A stretch of 64,000 bases of DNA. Origin: Planctomycetaceae bacterium (lineage in GTDB: Bacteria > Planctomycetota > Phycisphaerae > UBA1845 > UTPLA1). The stretch is taken from positions 3,720,001 to 3,784,000 of the forward strand of contig CP030884.1 of assembly GCA_006969385.1 (NCBI GenBank). The letters run 5' to 3'. Shown piece after piece: positions 26,125 to 34,810 of this stretch. The notes under the pieces were generated by a model. The model was not told where the DNA came from. It was given only the letters and a program-made list of their open reading frames with translations, and searched no databases. A program made the translations under genes and the position numbers. Position 1 is the first letter of the stretch. Each line of letters begins with the position of its first letter.

Positions 26125-26985
26125 ATGTCCACCAGCCCAAGCCAATCATCGACGGCAAATCCGATCGAACGGTTCATTCGCGCGATCGGCCAGTTTGTAT
26201 TGGCGCGCTGGGCGGGCGTGCTGCAGCTCATTCGATTCTTCGGTGGCGCTGTCGGCTTGGTGTTCGATACGTTTTCGTGGGCGTTGCGCGGTATTTACGC
26301 ACCCGAAGCGCGCATGAGTTGGGCCAATCTTACGACGCAAATGGTGCGTGTGGGCATCCTTAGCATTCCCATCGTCATGCTCGTGCAGGTCTTCATCGGG
26401 ATCATCCTCGCGCTGCAGATGGCACCCACGCTGGAAAGCTACGGTCAGATCGAACGCGTGGCGGACATCGTGGTGATCGCTGTGTTCCGCGAGTTGGGGC
26501 CGTTGTTGACGGGCGTGGTGCTGTCTGGCTTTGCCGGCGCGAGTATCGCGGCCGAGTTGGGTACCATGGTCGAAGGCGAAGAAATCAAAGCGCTCAAGGC
26601 AATCGCGCTGAACCCGATTCGCTTCCTCGTCGTGCCGCGCGTGATTGCGACCGTCGTGATGCTGACGATGTTGACGGTGCTCGCCGACGTCATCGGTGTG
26701 TTCGGCGGCTTTCTAACTTCGGTCGGCATTCTCGGCATCGAGCCCGAGACGTATATCAATTACACGACGGGGGCCGTATTTCCGAAGGATTTTATCACGG
26801 GCTTGGTGAAGGCGTGCGTGTTCGGTTTGATGATCGCCATCATCGCCTGCTATGAAGGTTTAAACACCCGCGGCGGCGCGGAAGGCGTCGGCCGCGCCAC
26901 GACGAACACGGTCTGGAAGAGTATCGTGGCGCTGATTTCGTCGGACGTGATATTTACGGCGCTGTTTTACTTTTACGGGATTTAG
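26125..26985 (+). CDS. MlaE/YrbE family lipid ABC transporter permease
   Basis: The 286-residue inner-membrane protein has the MlaE core: MVRVGILSIPIVMLVQVFIG, RELGPLLTGVVLSGFAGASI, AAELGTMVEGEEIKALKAI and the C-terminal ACYEGLNTRGGAEGVGRATT, with five to six hydrophobic helices. MlaE proteins form the membrane part of phospholipid (or sterol) transporters between the envelope membranes, with MlaF (ATPase), MlaD (MCE) and MlaB (STAS). No MlaF or MlaD gene follows; only the STAS gene is adjacent. AGAGG lies just before the ATG. Confidence 0.92.
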   Translation: MSTSPSQSSTANPIERFIRAIGQFVLARWAGVLQLIRFFGGAVGLVFDTFSWALRGIYAPEARMSWANLTTQMVRVGILSIPIVMLVQVFIGIILALQMAPTLESYGQIERVADIVVIAVFRELGPLLTGVVLSGFAGASIAAELGTMVEGEEIKALKAIALNPIRFLVVPRVIATVVMLTMLTVLADVIGVFGGFLTSVGILGIEPETYINYTTGAVFPKDFITGLVKACVFGLMIAIIACYEGLNTRGGAEGVGRATTNTVWKSIVALISSDVIFTALFYFYGI

Positions 26986-27134
26986 ATTGGTTTGCATTTT
27001 GGTTGGCTTGCGTCTGCTTGGTTGACTCATGAACAATTGGCAACCTCAGCGTTACAATGCCGGTCGATTGACGGTGTCGGTCGCAACGCACGGCGAATTT
27101 TCAGCGATTGAAGATATTAGCGTAAACTATATCA

Positions 27135-27683
27135 ATGCCGCATCACCCCAACATGCTAATTCTTGGTTATTCCGAAGCCGCAATGTATATGCGACAAGCC
27201 GATGCGGCGCATGTGCGTGCCATCATTGCGATTGCCGGTCAACGCGAATATACCATCGATACAAATAACGTTGAGCACCAGCTAGTCCTTCACTTCGACG
27301 ACACCGAAACGCCGACCGACGATGATCTATTGGGTCAGGCACGCTTGGCTATGCGGAAACGCGCCGCAGGTCAGTTTGGTATTCGGATGAACCCGCCGAC
27401 GCGTGCAGATGTGGATGCCATCATCGCATTTGCAAGACAAACTCAATCGGTAAACGGCACACTGCTATGCCATTGTCATGCCAGTGTCAGTCGATCTCCC
27501 GCCGTCGCGCTGATATGCCTAACCACGTGGCGCGGACCCGGTAGCGAGTTGGATTGCACGGCCGACATACGCCGCGCGCGACCGGCTGCCGTGCCGCACG
27601 TTGGGTTAATTCGTATGGCGGATGAAGCATTGGGGCGCGGTGGGGCGTTGCTGCGTGCGCTCGAGCTGGACGAATCAGCATGA
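27135..27683 (+). CDS. Cys-based protein phosphatase-like protein (CX5R)
   Basis: The 182-residue protein has a CX5R phosphatase loop: CHCHASVSRSPAVAL with Cys114 and Arg120. A candidate general acid lies in LHFDDTETP (Asp55/56). The overall pattern resembles tyrosine/dual-specificity phosphatases of the kind annotated in Alphaproteobacteria as tyrosine phosphatase-like. It is cytoplasmic and has no signal peptide. The start may be the ATG at 27135 or the one six codons later; neither has a strong ribosome site. The substrate is unknown. Confidence 0.75.
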   Translation: MPHHPNMLILGYSEAAMYMRQADAAHVRAIIAIAGQREYTIDTNNVEHQLVLHFDDTETPTDDDLLGQARLAMRKRAAGQFGIRMNPPTRADVDAIIAFARQTQSVNGTLLCHCHASVSRSPAVALICLTTWRGPGSELDCTADIRRARPAAVPHVGLIRMADEALGRGGALLRALELDESA

Positions 27684-27761
27684 GTTTGACTGGCTGTGCC
27701 AAAAAAAGGGGTTGGTCCGTTTTTAATTGGGAATCGCGTTTTTCCTCGGTACAATATTGCT

Positions 27762-28352
27762 ATGCATAAACCGCTGGTCGCCAACACAAACACCAATGCC
27801 GGCTATCACGGCCTGCGCATGTCTGCGGACGAATATCTAGCGTTGCCGGAAGATCCATGCGCGCGTTACGAACTGATCGACGGAGTGATCTGCATGTCGC
27901 CTAGTCCGATTTTTCGTCATCAAGTCTTGTTGACGGAGCTCAGTCGCCAACTTGGTGATTACCTGCTCGCTAATCCCAATGGGCTTGTAGCAGTGGAGGT
28001 CGACGTCAGGCTGGGTGACGATCTGGTTTACCGTCCCGACTTGGTATTCCTTAGCCACGAGAAGGCGGCGCGCTGCAACCCTTATATCACCGAAGTGCCC
28101 GACTTGATTATGGAGATTCTCTCGCCGAGTTCGCATCGAATGGATCAGGAAACCAAGCGCGGCGATTATGAAAAGGCTGGGGTTAGAGAATACTGGATCG
28201 TCAATCCCGATGATCTGACGATTAGCGTACTCGTTTTGCGTGACGGACAGTATCGAGCGAATAAAACGGGTGACGCTGGGCCGTGTTCGGTCGTGCTGCC
28301 CGGTTTCGCGCTCGATATCGAGCGTTTGAAGAGTCTATTTGCGCGCGACTGA
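27762..28352 (+). CDS. Uma2-family protein (PD-(D/E)XK endonuclease fold)
   Basis: The 196-residue protein shows the Uma2/DUF820 pattern: SADEYLALPEDPCARYELID, VAVEVDVRLGDDLVYRPDLV, LIMEILSPSSHRMDQETKRG and DYEKAGVREYWIVNPDD. Predicted catalytic residues of the PD-(D/E)XK fold (Glu in YELIDG, Asp in YRPD, Glu in MEILSPSS) are all present. The family is expanded in Cyanobacteria and Planctomycetes; its role is undefined and nuclease activity is only predicted. The ATG at 27762 is preferred over an upstream frame extension. Confidence 0.88.
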   Translation: MHKPLVANTNTNAGYHGLRMSADEYLALPEDPCARYELIDGVICMSPSPIFRHQVLLTELSRQLGDYLLANPNGLVAVEVDVRLGDDLVYRPDLVFLSHEKAARCNPYITEVPDLIMEILSPSSHRMDQETKRGDYEKAGVREYWIVNPDDLTISVLVLRDGQYRANKTGDAGPCSVVLPGFALDIERLKSLFARD

Positions 28353-28463
28353 CTGCAAATGAACCTCAAGACTACAGTTAAGAAATATTGGTCTGAGCCT
28401 AGACGCAGGGAACTTGTCGCAATTCTCTAACACTGCCCAAGGCGTCAATTTATGGAGCAAAGT

Positions 28464-29276
28464 ATGGGGCGTGTCATTTCGTTTCTGGTGTTTATCCTTC
28501 TCTTAATGGCTCAAGTCGGTTGCGATCCGGCATCTCCTTCAAATCACGCATCCCAAAGTGGTAAGGGGAAGGATGCCCCGGTGAACAGAGCCGAGTCTGC
28601 GAAGGGCGGCAACGGCGACCTATACGGAGGCAGGCACTCACACATCGATTCGACCGAGGTGAAATCTTGGCATTTCGAAATTTTAGGGATCGCTCGTTCA
28701 TATCAATATTTTACGCTCGTCTCCCCGCAAGCGTCTTGGGCGCCAACGATGTGCAGAGCAGCGCCGCCTGTACCAGCAACTTACAGTGCGAGTACCGATG
28801 GCAGCACTCACGGTGACAAACTGTATTACTTGTACGTCAAGGACTTCAATCATTATGTCGGACTAACCGACGCCGAAATGCTGGCTGTCGAACCACCCGT
28901 TGGGCAAACTATTGTGAAGGAATCGTGGCAACCGGTGGCAGTAGATGGCGCACATTCGCAAGCGATTTTGGACAAAAATGACACCGTCGCCAAAATGTCA
29001 TGGGATTTTCGCAAAGGCGAGCACCCGCCGGCGGCCGAGCGCGACGGCGCATACTATCAGCCCGGCAAGAAAGGACCGCTGTTTGTGATGCAATTCTTGG
29101 GGCGCGGCGCCCCTAACACGGATCGCGGATGGATTTATGCCACATTGACACCCGACGGCAAAGAGATCACCGCAATCGGGCGTATCGACTCGTGCATGGA
29201 ATGCCATCGCACCGCGCCGCATGGCCGTCTTTTCGGTCTTACGCCGTCCCTACGCGGCACGGACTTTGAACCGTAG
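28464..29276 (+). CDS. Lipoprotein with single c-type haem motif, cytochrome P460-like
   Basis: The ~270-residue exported protein has a lipobox (LLLMAQVGCDP) and one haem-attachment motif near its C-terminus (DSCMECHRTAPHGRLFG). The preceding IYATLTPDGKEITAIGRID and KESWQPVAV segments resemble cytochrome P460-type proteins, which oxidise hydroxylamine or act as NO-binding cytochromes; the assignment is tentative. ATG 28464 has GGAG 7 nt upstream and is preferred to the ATG four codons earlier. It is a single gene with no electron-transfer partner adjacent. Confidence 0.65.
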   Translation: MGRVISFLVFILLLMAQVGCDPASPSNHASQSGKGKDAPVNRAESAKGGNGDLYGGRHSHIDSTEVKSWHFEILGIARSYQYFTLVSPQASWAPTMCRAAPPVPATYSASTDGSTHGDKLYYLYVKDFNHYVGLTDAEMLAVEPPVGQTIVKESWQPVAVDGAHSQAILDKNDTVAKMSWDFRKGEHPPAAERDGAYYQPGKKGPLFVMQFLGRGAPNTDRGWIYATLTPDGKEITAIGRIDSCMECHRTAPHGRLFGLTPSLRGTDFEP

Positions 29277-29318
29277 GCCCTCCGCCCGGTATCATGGTTG
29301 GTGTCAGGAGACGCCAGC

Positions 29319-30503
29319 ATGAAACGAATTGCCTTGACGATATTGCTCGTAACGATGGTCGCGCCGGCCACCTTGTTGGCACAGGCCGTTGGGCAACGCA
29401 CGTCGGTCGGTTATCTCAACAGCGGCTACTCGCTCGGCTATCGCGGCTTCGGCGGTTACGGCTACGGGTTTACCAATCGATTTTGGGGCGGCACGTATGG
29501 TGATCTCCTTTATCAGCAGCCCACGCAATATCTCGATTACCAAAAGCCCGTGTACCGCGGCAATGTTTCATCGGCGGAGATCGCACAGCAGATGTACAAG
29601 GCGTCATACGATGCGTTTGGCGGGCGGCTGCACCGTACCGATGCGTGGGCCGCGCGCGTGATGAACGCGCGACAACGCGAAGGGCTACCGACGAATGCGA
29701 TTTCGATAGCGCCGGTCAATGAGTCACTTTGGTTGGCAAACCGCGACGAGCCTGCAAACACCAAGTTCGTTCCTCTAACCGAGAATCAGGCGGAAACGGA
29801 ATCTGATCCGTACTCCACGCATCCGCCGATTGAGAATGACGATGCGACGCAGGCTGCGAACGAATCGCAAATGCAATCGAAACCGCCCGATGCGACGTCG
29901 CAAGTCGAACTTCGAGACATAGTTGATACCGACGTGGATGATTCCCATCCCGCCGCCATCCTGGTACGTCCGAATACGCCTGCATCCAGCGAACCCACCA
30001 CGCCGCAACTTCAATCCAACGCCACGCTCGCCGGTATGGCCGTGGGGCGCGGCGATGCGGCTTTTCACCGAGCTGCATATGCGGAGGCTCGTGAACACTA
30101 CCTCCGCGCGACGGTCGCCTTGCCGGATGAGGCCGGTCCGCACATCGCACACGGCTTGGCGTGCTTTGCATTGGGCGATTACGCAGCTGCGGCGCGATCG
30201 TTACGCACGGGCTTCGATCGCGCCCCCGACTTGGCCCATGCTGATATTGACTTGCGCGATTTGTATGGCAAGCCGTCCGATTTTGAGCGGCAGGTTCGTT
30301 CACTCGATGAGCATCTTATTGCGCGTCCCAACCATGCGGAGGCTTGGTTTGTAAAGGGCTTTGTCAGTCACTACATCGCGAAGGATGCGGCGGCGCGCTC
30401 GGCGTTTCAAAGGTATCGAACGCTGGTGTCGGAAGATCTATTGGCGGATGGGTTCATCGATCGCGTCTTAGCAGTAGAGGTTGCCGATCGCGCGGGAGAT
30501 TAA
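29319..30503 (+). CDS. Secreted TPR-repeat protein
   Basis: The protein has a signal peptide (MKRIALTILLVTMVAPATLLAQ), a Tyr/Gly-rich segment (SVGYLNSGYSLGYRGFGGYG, about 28-55), a Ser/Asp/Thr-rich linker (about 165-235) and C-terminal TPR-like helices (AFHRAAYAEAREHYLRATVA, PHIAHGLACFALGDYAAAAR). Such proteins are common in planctomycete genomes as envelope scaffolds. AGGAG 9 nt before the ATG fixes the start at 29319. No catalytic motif; role unknown. Confidence 0.75.
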   Translation: MKRIALTILLVTMVAPATLLAQAVGQRTSVGYLNSGYSLGYRGFGGYGYGFTNRFWGGTYGDLLYQQPTQYLDYQKPVYRGNVSSAEIAQQMYKASYDAFGGRLHRTDAWAARVMNARQREGLPTNAISIAPVNESLWLANRDEPANTKFVPLTENQAETESDPYSTHPPIENDDATQAANESQMQSKPPDATSQVELRDIVDTDVDDSHPAAILVRPNTPASSEPTTPQLQSNATLAGMAVGRGDAAFHRAAYAEAREHYLRATVALPDEAGPHIAHGLACFALGDYAAAARSLRTGFDRAPDLAHADIDLRDLYGKPSDFERQVRSLDEHLIARPNHAEAWFVKGFVSHYIAKDAAARSAFQRYRTLVSEDLLADGFIDRVLAVEVADRAGD

Positions 30504-30532
30504 TCCGTTTGTCTAAAAAAACAGCCAACGCC

Positions 30533-30859
30533 TCAATCCTTCAACAAAGCCAATAACGCGTCGCCTTCCACCTTGGTCGGATACCGCTGCAATGCGATCT
30601 GCTCGTTTAGCGTGCATGCGCCGCTATCCAAATTAAAGGTCCACAAATGCCACGGGCACACAACGACGCAGCCATCTTCCAGTTCGCCCGCCGAAAGATT
30701 GCCACCCGCATGCGGGCAACTGTTATCGATTACCACAAAGCGATCCGGATCGGCCAGATGAAACACAGCCAGCTCGCGGTCGCCGATCTCAATAAACTTG
30801 CGCCGCCCCGGTGGACAGTCGGCGACCTTTAGCAATTCGACCCAGTGTTCGTCGGCCAT
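30533..30859 (-). CDS. Rieske [2Fe-2S] ferredoxin (NirD-like small subunit)
   Basis: The 108-residue Rieske protein has both cluster motifs: C-x-H (Cys48, His50 in NSCPHAGG) and C-x2-H (Cys68, His71 in CPWHLWTFNL), with 17 residues between. It resembles nitrite-reductase small subunits (NirD) and dioxygenase ferredoxins. No nirB or oxygenase is adjacent, so it is best called a stand-alone Rieske ferredoxin. The preferred start is the ATG at 30859; a GTG one codon earlier is possible. Confidence 0.9.
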   Translation of the reverse strand: MADEHWVELLKVADCPPGRRKFIEIGDRELAVFHLADPDRFVVIDNSCPHAGGNLSAGELEDGCVVVCPWHLWTFNLDSGACTLNEQIALQRYPTKVEGDALLALLKD

Positions 30860-30903
30860 CACTCACCGTCGTGCGAAGGTTGATAACAGCATTGCGTGCA
30901 AAC

Positions 30904-30939
30904 AAAAACGGCGTTCGGTGCGCAAAGCACAGAACGCCG
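30904..30939 (-). terminator. Terminator downstream of the small lipoprotein gene
   Basis: On the minus strand, GGCGTTC...GAACGCC (with inner GTGC/GCAC) is followed by GTTTTTG. It lies about 70 nt after the stop of the gene at 31007. Confidence 0.65.
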
Positions 30940-31006
30940 CCATGATAACAAAACGAGTGAGTAACCACCCGGCGCAGGCCGAATGTGAGATAAGCGAAAG
31001 CCGAAC

Positions 31007-31225
31007 TTAGTCGATGACGTAACGCGACAATCGCAGCGGTCGATGCGTGTATGTGATCAGATGAAAATCGTCGACTGCCATCTGCCAGTCGTAGCGGAAG
31101 GCACGGCGCGTCGAGCGGGCGTAATCGGCCTTGGTTTGAGCGACGCCATCGGCGCAGCCCATCGAAGGCACCGTCAAAGCGCCACAGAACAAAGTAAACA
31201 GCAAGAGAGCTTTGATCTTTTTCAT
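31007..31225 (-). CDS. Small lipoprotein/secreted protein, unknown
   Basis: The 72-residue product has a signal peptide ending in a Cys (LFTLFCGALTVPSMGCAD), so it is probably a lipoprotein, then a 48-residue polar domain (DYARSTRRAFRYDWQMAVDD). AAGGAA 5 nt before the ATG supports the start at 31225. No family recognised. A terminator follows at 30904-30939. Confidence 0.7.
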   Translation of the reverse strand: MKKIKALLLFTLFCGALTVPSMGCADGVAQTKADYARSTRRAFRYDWQMAVDDFHLITYTHRPLRLSRYVID

Positions 31226-31354
31226 CACGTTTCCTTATGTCGTTCCTCGTCGCGGGGACAAAGAGGCGGGTCGTGCGTCGGGCAGGTTTGCTCCGGAGCA
31301 GTCGAACGCAGCTGGCAAAGCCGGAGGCGATACCTAGTTCCCCTGCTCCTTACA

Positions 31355-31888
31355 TCAAGAGTTTATCACGGGCAGTGAAAGCGGGTCAATCTTTTGCTCG
31401 GACGGACCTGCGGGCGTCAAAGCCGCGGGGGGCGGCGGCGCGAGAGTCGCCAATGCCGATAACCACTCGACATACCGATATTCGACGCCGTGGGCGGCTG
31501 CGATTGCCTGCAGCCGGGTCAACGCTGTTTCGTAAATCTCGTTGGGCCATCCGTCCGATTCGGACTCGCAGAAAAAAATCCGACAACCCAGCGGGCGCTC
31601 GGCGCGGGCGGTGCATATGCCGTCGATTTGATACGGGCAACTCCCCGTGGCAGGATCGACGGGTAGCAATGCGCCGGCGCGACCGGCGGCGAAATGGCTC
31701 AGCTCGGCCGTGGAAACGTAGAGCCGATGGCCGTATGCATGAAAGTTGCAGCAAAGGCCGCGGTTGGTGCAGCGGGGTTGGTGGGCGGCGATTTGGCGAT
31801 CGACGTCGTCGTACAGCGCGCGGACGTCGGCCTGCAGTGCTGAGTTGTCGAGATGTAGCGCGGCATTGGTGCCGATGTCGTCGCTCAT
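31355..31888 (-). CDS. YkgJ-family cysteine-cluster protein (second of pair)
   Basis: The 177-residue YkgJ-like protein has Cys motifs CTNRGLCCNF near residue 40, then GSCPYQIDGICTAR and CRIFFCE. The family (PF03692) binds a metal, probably an Fe-S or zinc site, with unproven function. The last ~25 residues are Pro/Ala-rich. The ATG at 31888 overlaps the TGA of the preceding YkgJ gene (ATGA), so the two paralogues are co-translated. Both lie in a minus-strand run with the small lipoprotein gene. Confidence 0.85.
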   Translation of the reverse strand: MSDDIGTNAALHLDNSALQADVRALYDDVDRQIAAHQPRCTNRGLCCNFHAYGHRLYVSTAELSHFAAGRAGALLPVDPATGSCPYQIDGICTARAERPLGCRIFFCESESDGWPNEIYETALTRLQAIAAAHGVEYRYVEWLSALATLAPPPPAALTPAGPSEQKIDPLSLPVINS

Positions 31889-32367
31889 GACGGCAGGTCG
31901 TCCCAATCGCGCGCGTTTAGGCGCACGCGAATTTGAACCAAGTCGTGCGTTTTGCCGCGGTTCATACCGGGGCAACCGTCGGCGGCAGAGTCCCAGGCTT
32001 CGGGCGATTCGAGCAGGTCATCCCAAAACGGCCACGTGCGGCATTGCAATGGGCGCACCGGGTAGATGCTGCACGCGCGTTTGCCGTCGGGCGTGGTTTT
32101 TAAAAAGCAGCAGTCGCCGTTATTGGGATCTTCGGTAAGCGAGTAGCCGCTGTTGTAAACGCGGCGCAGGTGCTCTTTGGTGAGGCCGCGACCGGGCCGA
32201 CCGATGAACGCGGCAATCGCATCGATTTCTTTTTGGTTGACGAAAACGTAGCCGGGTGCGCCGGTGCAGCAGTTACCGCACTGCGTGCATTTGAATTTCA
32301 GACCGTCGGCATACCAAGGGCCCGCTTCGGCGGCACGTTTTTTTGAAGTGCGTTTTTTCGGGGGCAA
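31885..32367 (-). CDS. YkgJ-family cysteine-cluster protein (first of pair)
   Basis: The 160-residue protein has the canonical YkgJ pattern: FKCTQCGNCCTGAPGYVFV (CxxCxxCC), then NNGDCCFLKTTPDGKRACSI and RPLQCRTWPFWD. The N-terminus is Lys/Arg-rich (KKRTSKKRAA). The start is TTG with AAAGGCGG upstream. It is followed with a 4-nt overlap by a diverged paralogue at 31355-31888, suggesting the two act together. The metal and role are unknown. Confidence 0.87.
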   Translation of the reverse strand: MPPKKRTSKKRAAEAGPWYADGLKFKCTQCGNCCTGAPGYVFVNQKEIDAIAAFIGRPGRGLTKEHLRRVYNSGYSLTEDPNNGDCCFLKTTPDGKRACSIYPVRPLQCRTWPFWDDLLESPEAWDSAADGCPGMNRGKTHDLVQIRVRLNARDWDDLPS

Positions 32368-32395
32368 GGTGTCCGCCTTTGTCGCGCGCCGACGC

Positions 32396-32548
32396 TTATT
32401 CGTCTTCCTGATCGAGTACGTGCTCGTGATGATCGATCATCTCTTCATCGTTTAAGCAGCCGGACATCGAAGCGCATCCGAATCCAAAGAAACACGCGAC
32501 GACGATAAAGCGAAGTAAGCTCGAACGGAATTGAGATTGGTGACGCAT
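32396..32548 (-). CDS. Small (50-residue) putative lipoprotein
   Basis: The ATG at 32548 begins MRHQSQFRSSLLRFIVVACF, a signal/membrane segment, with Cys at residues 25 and 31, then an acidic tail (NDEEMIDHHEHVLDQEDE). Its stop is 28 nt before the YkgJ start. An AGGA lies about 9 nt upstream. The hydrophobic-then-acidic layout is convincing although the length is short. No family known. Confidence 0.55.
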   Translation of the reverse strand: MRHQSQFRSSLLRFIVVACFFGFGCASMSGCLNDEEMIDHHEHVLDQEDE

Positions 32549-32578
32549 GTAAATCCATCCTGCGGCGAACCTACGGCG

Positions 32579-34429
32579 CTAACTGTTGGCCGGTTGCGTG
32601 GTCGGCTCCGGCGCGTCTTCCTGATTGCTGTTGCGGGCGGGCGACTCGTCGCCGTCGCTGTCGTCGGCCGGTTGGGACGTCGCCTTCTCGCGCGCGCGAC
32701 GTGCGGCTTCGAGGCGTTCCTGAAGCGACTGCTCCGCACGCATTTGTCGTTCTTCGCGACGCTTGCGGGCTTGTTCGCGCGCTTCCTGCTGCTTTTTCAT
32801 CTGCTGACTGGTCGGACGGCCCACCGGCTTCGCGTCGGGCGTTTCGGGCTCGGGTTCGTCCGGCGGCTTGGGCCCACCGATGATGATCGGCTTGGCTGGT
32901 TCGGTCGTGCTGACGGTGACGCGCATCGTGTGGGCCTCGCCCGATTCGAGCGACATTTGGCCCATCGATTCCGATTCCATATCGGCCGACATTTCGCGGA
33001 CGCGCCGCAGTTCAAATTCGATCAAGCGCCCCTGGGTAATGTTGAACCGATACTTGCCTTCAACGGCGGAGCGATCGAGTTCGAATGCTTTACCGCCGGG
33101 GTCGTTCTTAACCTGTCGCTGGCGCGGCTTGGGCATAATCGGCTTGCCGTTTTCGTGCACGGTGCCGCTGTTGGTCGTTTCGTTGTCGGCTTCATCGTTC
33201 TCCGCTTCCTTTTCCAGCGCAATCGTGCCGGCGATCTGAACCTCCGCAATGAGATCGTTGCCGTTATTTTCGACGTGGCGCAGGGAAAGGTCGTAGCGCG
33301 TGACCGAATCGCCAAAGTTGCGAATCGGCACGCGTCGTTCGCGCTGCCAATGATCGCCAATGGCAACTGGCTGACGCGGCAGAATCAAGGTACCTAAATC
33401 GTCCAAGATGCGCTGCAAGTTTTCCGGTTCGATGTCCGCGCGTTGGCTGGTGCGCGATAGTTTTTCGCGTGTGGTCGGCCCCAATCGATCGCTGCCGTAT
33501 TGGACCTGGACATTCAAAAACTCGCCGGTCCAACCGTTTTGCTGGAACTCAACGATCGCGCCGGGCACGCGACCCAACCGACGCAGCTTACGCACCGGAT
33601 AAGTTTCCTTGAGCGAATCAAACGACGCCGACTTACCCATCACCGATTCCTCGATTTGGAAGCGGTCGTATTCCCAGATGGCTTTGTAAAACCTTCGCCC
33701 ACCGCCGGGCGTTCCCGGCGCGCCTTGGGTGGCTTGCATGGTTTGTTTAACGACCGTGCGGTCGCGCGCCGTCGCCTTAAACGTCATCAGGCCGGGCACG
33801 CCGCCACGGTCGATGAACTCATTTTGGAACACGAAATAGAGCGGAACGCGCGAATCGAATTTATAGCGAATGCGATACTGCTTGCCGTTCTCGGTCTCGA
33901 TCACGTCTTCCACGCCGTAGTCGACCGCATCCTGCACGGGTTCCGAACGAACCTCGGAAAATCGCAACGACGCTTTACCGCGGCTGGCCCTTTTCTTGTT
34001 CCGTCGCTCGGCTCGACGACGGGCGGCGGCGGCCCGCCGCGCGCGGGCTTCCTGTAAGCGACGTGTGCGATCGGCGGCGACTTCGCGCGTGGGGCGTGAC
34101 GTTGCCCCGCGGCGCCGCGCGCCAACAGATGGGCTGCGAACGTTGAGCTTATCGTCGGGAGCCTGCCCACGGCCGGCGTTGATGACCCGGCGGCCGGTCG
34201 GCTGCGATGTTTGCGTGGTTGGCTGCCGCGCTGGCGCGGGCTGCCGATCGACGGCGGGCTTGCCCTTGTTGGGCGGGGCCTTTTCTTCGTCGGCAAGGGC
34301 CGATGCGGAGAGCAAATTCATGCCCGCTGAGATCGCAAATCCGGCGAGAACGGCGAACAGCAACCAGCGACCGACGGTCAGCGCCGGGTGGTTGCGTTTA
34401 CGAGTTGTGTCTAGCTGTTTTCGATTCAT
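32579..34429 (-). CDS. Large secreted/anchored protein with Arg/Ala-rich and low-complexity regions, unknown
   Basis: The 616-residue protein has an N-terminal membrane/signal segment (WLLFAVLAGFAISAGMNLLS), a Pro/Thr/Gln linker (QPAPARQPTTQTSQPTGR), an Arg/Ala-rich helix (ARRAAAARRRAERRNKK, around 150) and a globular centre (about 180-480). The tail is helical and charged (KKQQEAREQARKRREERQM) and ends acidic. It resembles other planctomycete exported proteins of unknown function. It follows rplU after a 66-nt gap; read-through is possible, but a functional link is unlikely. Confidence 0.75.
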   Translation of the reverse strand: MNRKQLDTTRKRNHPALTVGRWLLFAVLAGFAISAGMNLLSASALADEEKAPPNKGKPAVDRQPAPARQPTTQTSQPTGRRVINAGRGQAPDDKLNVRSPSVGARRRGATSRPTREVAADRTRRLQEARARRAAAARRRAERRNKKRASRGKASLRFSEVRSEPVQDAVDYGVEDVIETENGKQYRIRYKFDSRVPLYFVFQNEFIDRGGVPGLMTFKATARDRTVVKQTMQATQGAPGTPGGGRRFYKAIWEYDRFQIEESVMGKSASFDSLKETYPVRKLRRLGRVPGAIVEFQQNGWTGEFLNVQVQYGSDRLGPTTREKLSRTSQRADIEPENLQRILDDLGTLILPRQPVAIGDHWQRERRVPIRNFGDSVTRYDLSLRHVENNGNDLIAEVQIAGTIALEKEAENDEADNETTNSGTVHENGKPIMPKPRQRQVKNDPGGKAFELDRSAVEGKYRFNITQGRLIEFELRRVREMSADMESESMGQMSLESGEAHTMRVTVSTTEPAKPIIIGGPKPPDEPEPETPDAKPVGRPTSQQMKKQQEAREQARKRREERQMRAEQSLQERLEAARRAREKATSQPADDSDGDESPARNSNQEDAPEPTTQPANS

Positions 34430-34495
34430 ACCACGGCCTTTCGCATTCTATGCCGGGATGAACGAGAGAAAAGGAGGGGATTCTCGAAAATGGGC

Positions 34496-34810
34496 TTAGC
34501 CGCTGATGCTGTCGATGGTGACCCGCAGCATGTTTTGGCGGTGGCCCTTGTGCAGCCGATAACCCTTGCGCCGCTTGAACTTCACGATTTCGAGCTTGGG
34601 GCCCTTCACCGCACCGTCCAGCGTGGCCGTGACCTTGGCACCATCGACTAAAGGCTGACCGAGCTTGCGATCGTCGCCGTCGCCGATCATCAGCACCCGA
34701 TCGAATTCGACGGTCTTGGCACCCTCGGCGAGATCCCGCTTTTCGATGTGGATCGTGTCGCCTTTTTTGACCATGTACTGCTTGCCGCCGTCTTCTACTA
34801 CTGCATACAT
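34496..34810 (-). CDS. rplU: 50S ribosomal protein bL21
   Basis: The 104-residue ribosomal protein matches bL21 throughout: MYAVVEDGGKQYMVKKGDTI at the N-terminus, the beta core GAKVTATLDGAVKGPKLEIV and the C-terminal KFKRRKGYRLHKGHRQ-type segment that contacts 23S rRNA. Length is normal. In most bacteria rplU is followed by rpmA (bL27); here the next gene is an unrelated exported protein, so rpmA must be elsewhere. Divergent from the rhomboid gene. Confidence 0.97.
   Translation of the reverse strand: MYAVVEDGGKQYMVKKGDTIHIEKRDLAEGAKTVEFDRVLMIGDGDDRKLGQPLVDGAKVTATLDGAVKGPKLEIVKFKRRKGYRLHKGHRQNMLRVTIDSISG

Noticed and set aside
27029..27268. Short + frame overlapping the start of the phosphatase gene
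   Set aside because: Overlaps the phosphatase in another frame and lacks any motif.
32531..33397. Plus-strand frame of 288 residues inside the large exported protein gene
   Set aside because: Antisense shadow; the sense frame has a signal anchor and normal composition.
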